Assembly: GCA_005879095.1 (NCBI GenBank)
Contig: VBLM01000703.1
Span: 1-6,709, forward strand
Source: Deltaproteobacteria bacterium
GTDB taxonomy: Bacteria > Myxococcota > Myxococcia > Myxococcales > 40CM-4-68-19
DNA: 6,709 nucleotides
Direction of reading: 5' to 3'
The notes under the pieces were generated by a model. That model was given only the letters and a program-made list of their open reading frames with translations. It was not told where the DNA came from and made no database searches. Position numbers and translations under genes: made by a program. Positions 5,965-6,709 of this stretch are shown here, one piece after another (the first letter of the stretch is position 1; each line of letters begins with the position of its first letter).

Positions 5965-6492
5965 TCACACCGTCCCTTCGAGGTCTTCGCGCATGACCGT
6001 GCCTTCCGCGAACACGCGGGCCAGCACGAACGTGAAGAGTACGGCGAGCCAGCCGTTGATCGAAAAGCCGGCGTCGAGATGGACCGGGTGCGCGGGAGTC
6101 GAGATGGCCTTGGCAATCGCGCCGATGACGATGCTGAGGAGCTGCAACGCGAGCAGCACCCACGCGATGGCCTGCAAACGGGACGCGTTCGCGGCGACGA
6201 ACGGGTGGCCCGCGCGAACCGTCTCGACGATCGCGACCAGCCGCTTGAGGAGGGCATAGTTCAGCGGGATCGTGACGAGGCCGAGCACGGCGATCGCGCG
6301 CAAGCCCATGACCAGCCGCTCTGCGTCCGGCGAAGGAGAAAGTTTGAAAGCGGCCATGATCCACCGCTCGTTCGGCATGACCACGAGCAGGGCCAGGATC
6401 GCGGCCCCCATCAGCCAGTTCACGACGATGAGGATTCGCAGCACGACGTACGCGATCGGCAGCGCGGCGGATGACGAGGCTCGCCTTGACAT
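5965..6492 (-). CDS. DUF2975 family membrane protein
   Basis: A 175-residue membrane protein with four hydrophobic segments at about 12-39, 62-83, 105-130 and 143-162, as expected for DUF2975. Typical family features are GHPFVAANASRLQAIAW at 95-111, between the second and third helices, and VLARVFAEGTVMREDLEGTV as the closing 20 residues. Its biochemical function is not established. The ATG at 6492 has GAGGG seven bases upstream. It is the first gene of the minus-strand cluster and is coupled to the small repressor that follows. The common pairing of the two families suggests, as inference, that the membrane protein senses a membrane or envelope state and controls the repressor. The promoter region in front is AT-rich and palindromic. 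Confidence 0.87.
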   Translation of the reverse strand: MSRRASSSAALPIAYVVLRILIVVNWLMGAAILALLVVMPNERWIMAAFKLSPSPDAERLVMGLRAIAVLGLVTIPLNYALLKRLVAIVETVRAGHPFVAANASRLQAIAWVLLALQLLSIVIGAIAKAISTPAHPVHLDAGFSINGWLAVLFTFVLARVFAEGTVMREDLEGTV

Positions 6493-6648
6493 GGTTCATC
6501 CCTCGATGTATCGATTATCGATAATCTATTTATCGACTGTCGTCAAGTAAGATATTGAAATTCGATAAGGGGCGCCACCGCGGCTAAGATGCTTCGCCTC
6601 AATAGTGGACTTCCCTCGGCGTCCGACCCCTTGCGCTAGGATGAAAAT
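6493..6648. promoter_or_regulatory. Divergent promoter region between DUF2975 and DUF1801 genes
   Basis: A 156-base gap whose DUF2975-proximal half is strongly AT-rich compared with the surrounding genes. Reading towards DUF2975, TTGACG (6546-6541) could be a -35 element. Seventeen bases on, TATCGA (6523-6518) occupies the -10 position but matches the consensus only in its first three bases. The half near the DUF1801 gene is GC-rich, and I see no clear promoter for that gene. Confidence 0.4.
6509..6569. repeat. Palindrome and TATCGA half-site cluster, candidate repressor operator
   Basis: GATTATCGATAATC at 6513-6526 is a perfect 14-base palindrome. Overlapping or nearby are TATCGAT at 6509-6515, TTATCGAC at 6530-6537 and the inverted TTCGATAA at 6561-6568. 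All share the core TATCGA or its reverse complement TCGATA (TTCGATAA carries TCGATA). The palindrome covers the proposed -10 element of the DUF2975 operon, so a bound repressor would block it. The small Cro/CI-type protein encoded in that operon is the natural candidate to bind, which is inference. Confidence 0.5.
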
Positions 6649-6709
6649 ATGAAAAAGGCGCGCGCGACCCAAGGCCGGTCGGCATCGGAGCTGATCTCGA
6701 AAAGAATCG
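6649..6709 (+). CDS. DUF1801 domain protein, 5' end only
   Basis: ATG at 6649 opens a frame that runs off the window after 20 codons. AGGA at 6638-6641 lies seven bases upstream, a well-placed ribosome binding site. The visible residues MKKARATQGRSASELISKRI match, as I recall, the common beginning of DUF1801 proteins, which are small cytosolic proteins of unclear function with an iron-chaperone-like (frataxin-like YdhG) fold. A shorter frame from ATG 6641 stops after three codons and is ignored. The gene is divergent from the DUF2975 operon and shares its upstream region. The family call rests on only 20 residues. Confidence 0.65.
   Translation, partial: MKKARATQGRSASELISKRI

Overview
The window is a GC-rich stretch of ordinary-looking bacterial chromosome with tightly packed genes. 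The organism is probably Gram-negative, because there is a murein tripeptide amidase of the MpaA type and a secreted two-domain choice-of-anchor P protein. The phylum cannot be fixed from the sequence. Acidobacteriota-like or proteobacterial soil lineages are guesses based on the mix of families. I see no mobile element, CRISPR array, tRNA or rRNA.

Left part (1-2119): the 3' end of an unrecognised gene is followed by mpaA on the + strand. Convergent to mpaA is a minus-strand gene for an exported protein with a choice-of-anchor P domain and a post-COAP-1-type domain. A 380-base gene-free and partly AT-rich stretch (2120-2502) separates this gene from the next, divergent one.

Middle (2503-4625): a LuxR-type regulator appears to be split by a one-base frame change near 2700. 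Its N-terminal helical part is read in one frame; a degenerate receiver-like domain plus the GerE/LuxR helix-turn-helix are read in another. Three bases after it ends, the convergent minus-strand YihY/BrkB membrane protein gene ends. Divergent from the YihY gene is a 69-codon gene of unknown function with a strong Shine-Dalgarno sequence. A perfect 10-bp terminator hairpin follows that gene.

Right part (4622-6709): a three-gene minus-strand cluster reads DUF2975 membrane protein, small Cro/CI-type repressor of the YozG kind, then a 355-residue multi-spanning membrane protein. The third protein looks like two smaller membrane protein families joined end to end. The AT-rich region in front of DUF2975 has a 14-bp perfect palindrome and repeated TATCGA half-sites over a possible promoter, as expected for autoregulation by the small repressor. 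The window ends in the first 20 codons of a divergent DUF1801 gene.

The best candidates for follow-up are the split regulator with its unphosphorylatable-looking receiver, the fused membrane protein whose 3' end contains its neighbour's terminator, and the palindromic operator region. I found no clear evidence of a wholly new multi-gene system.
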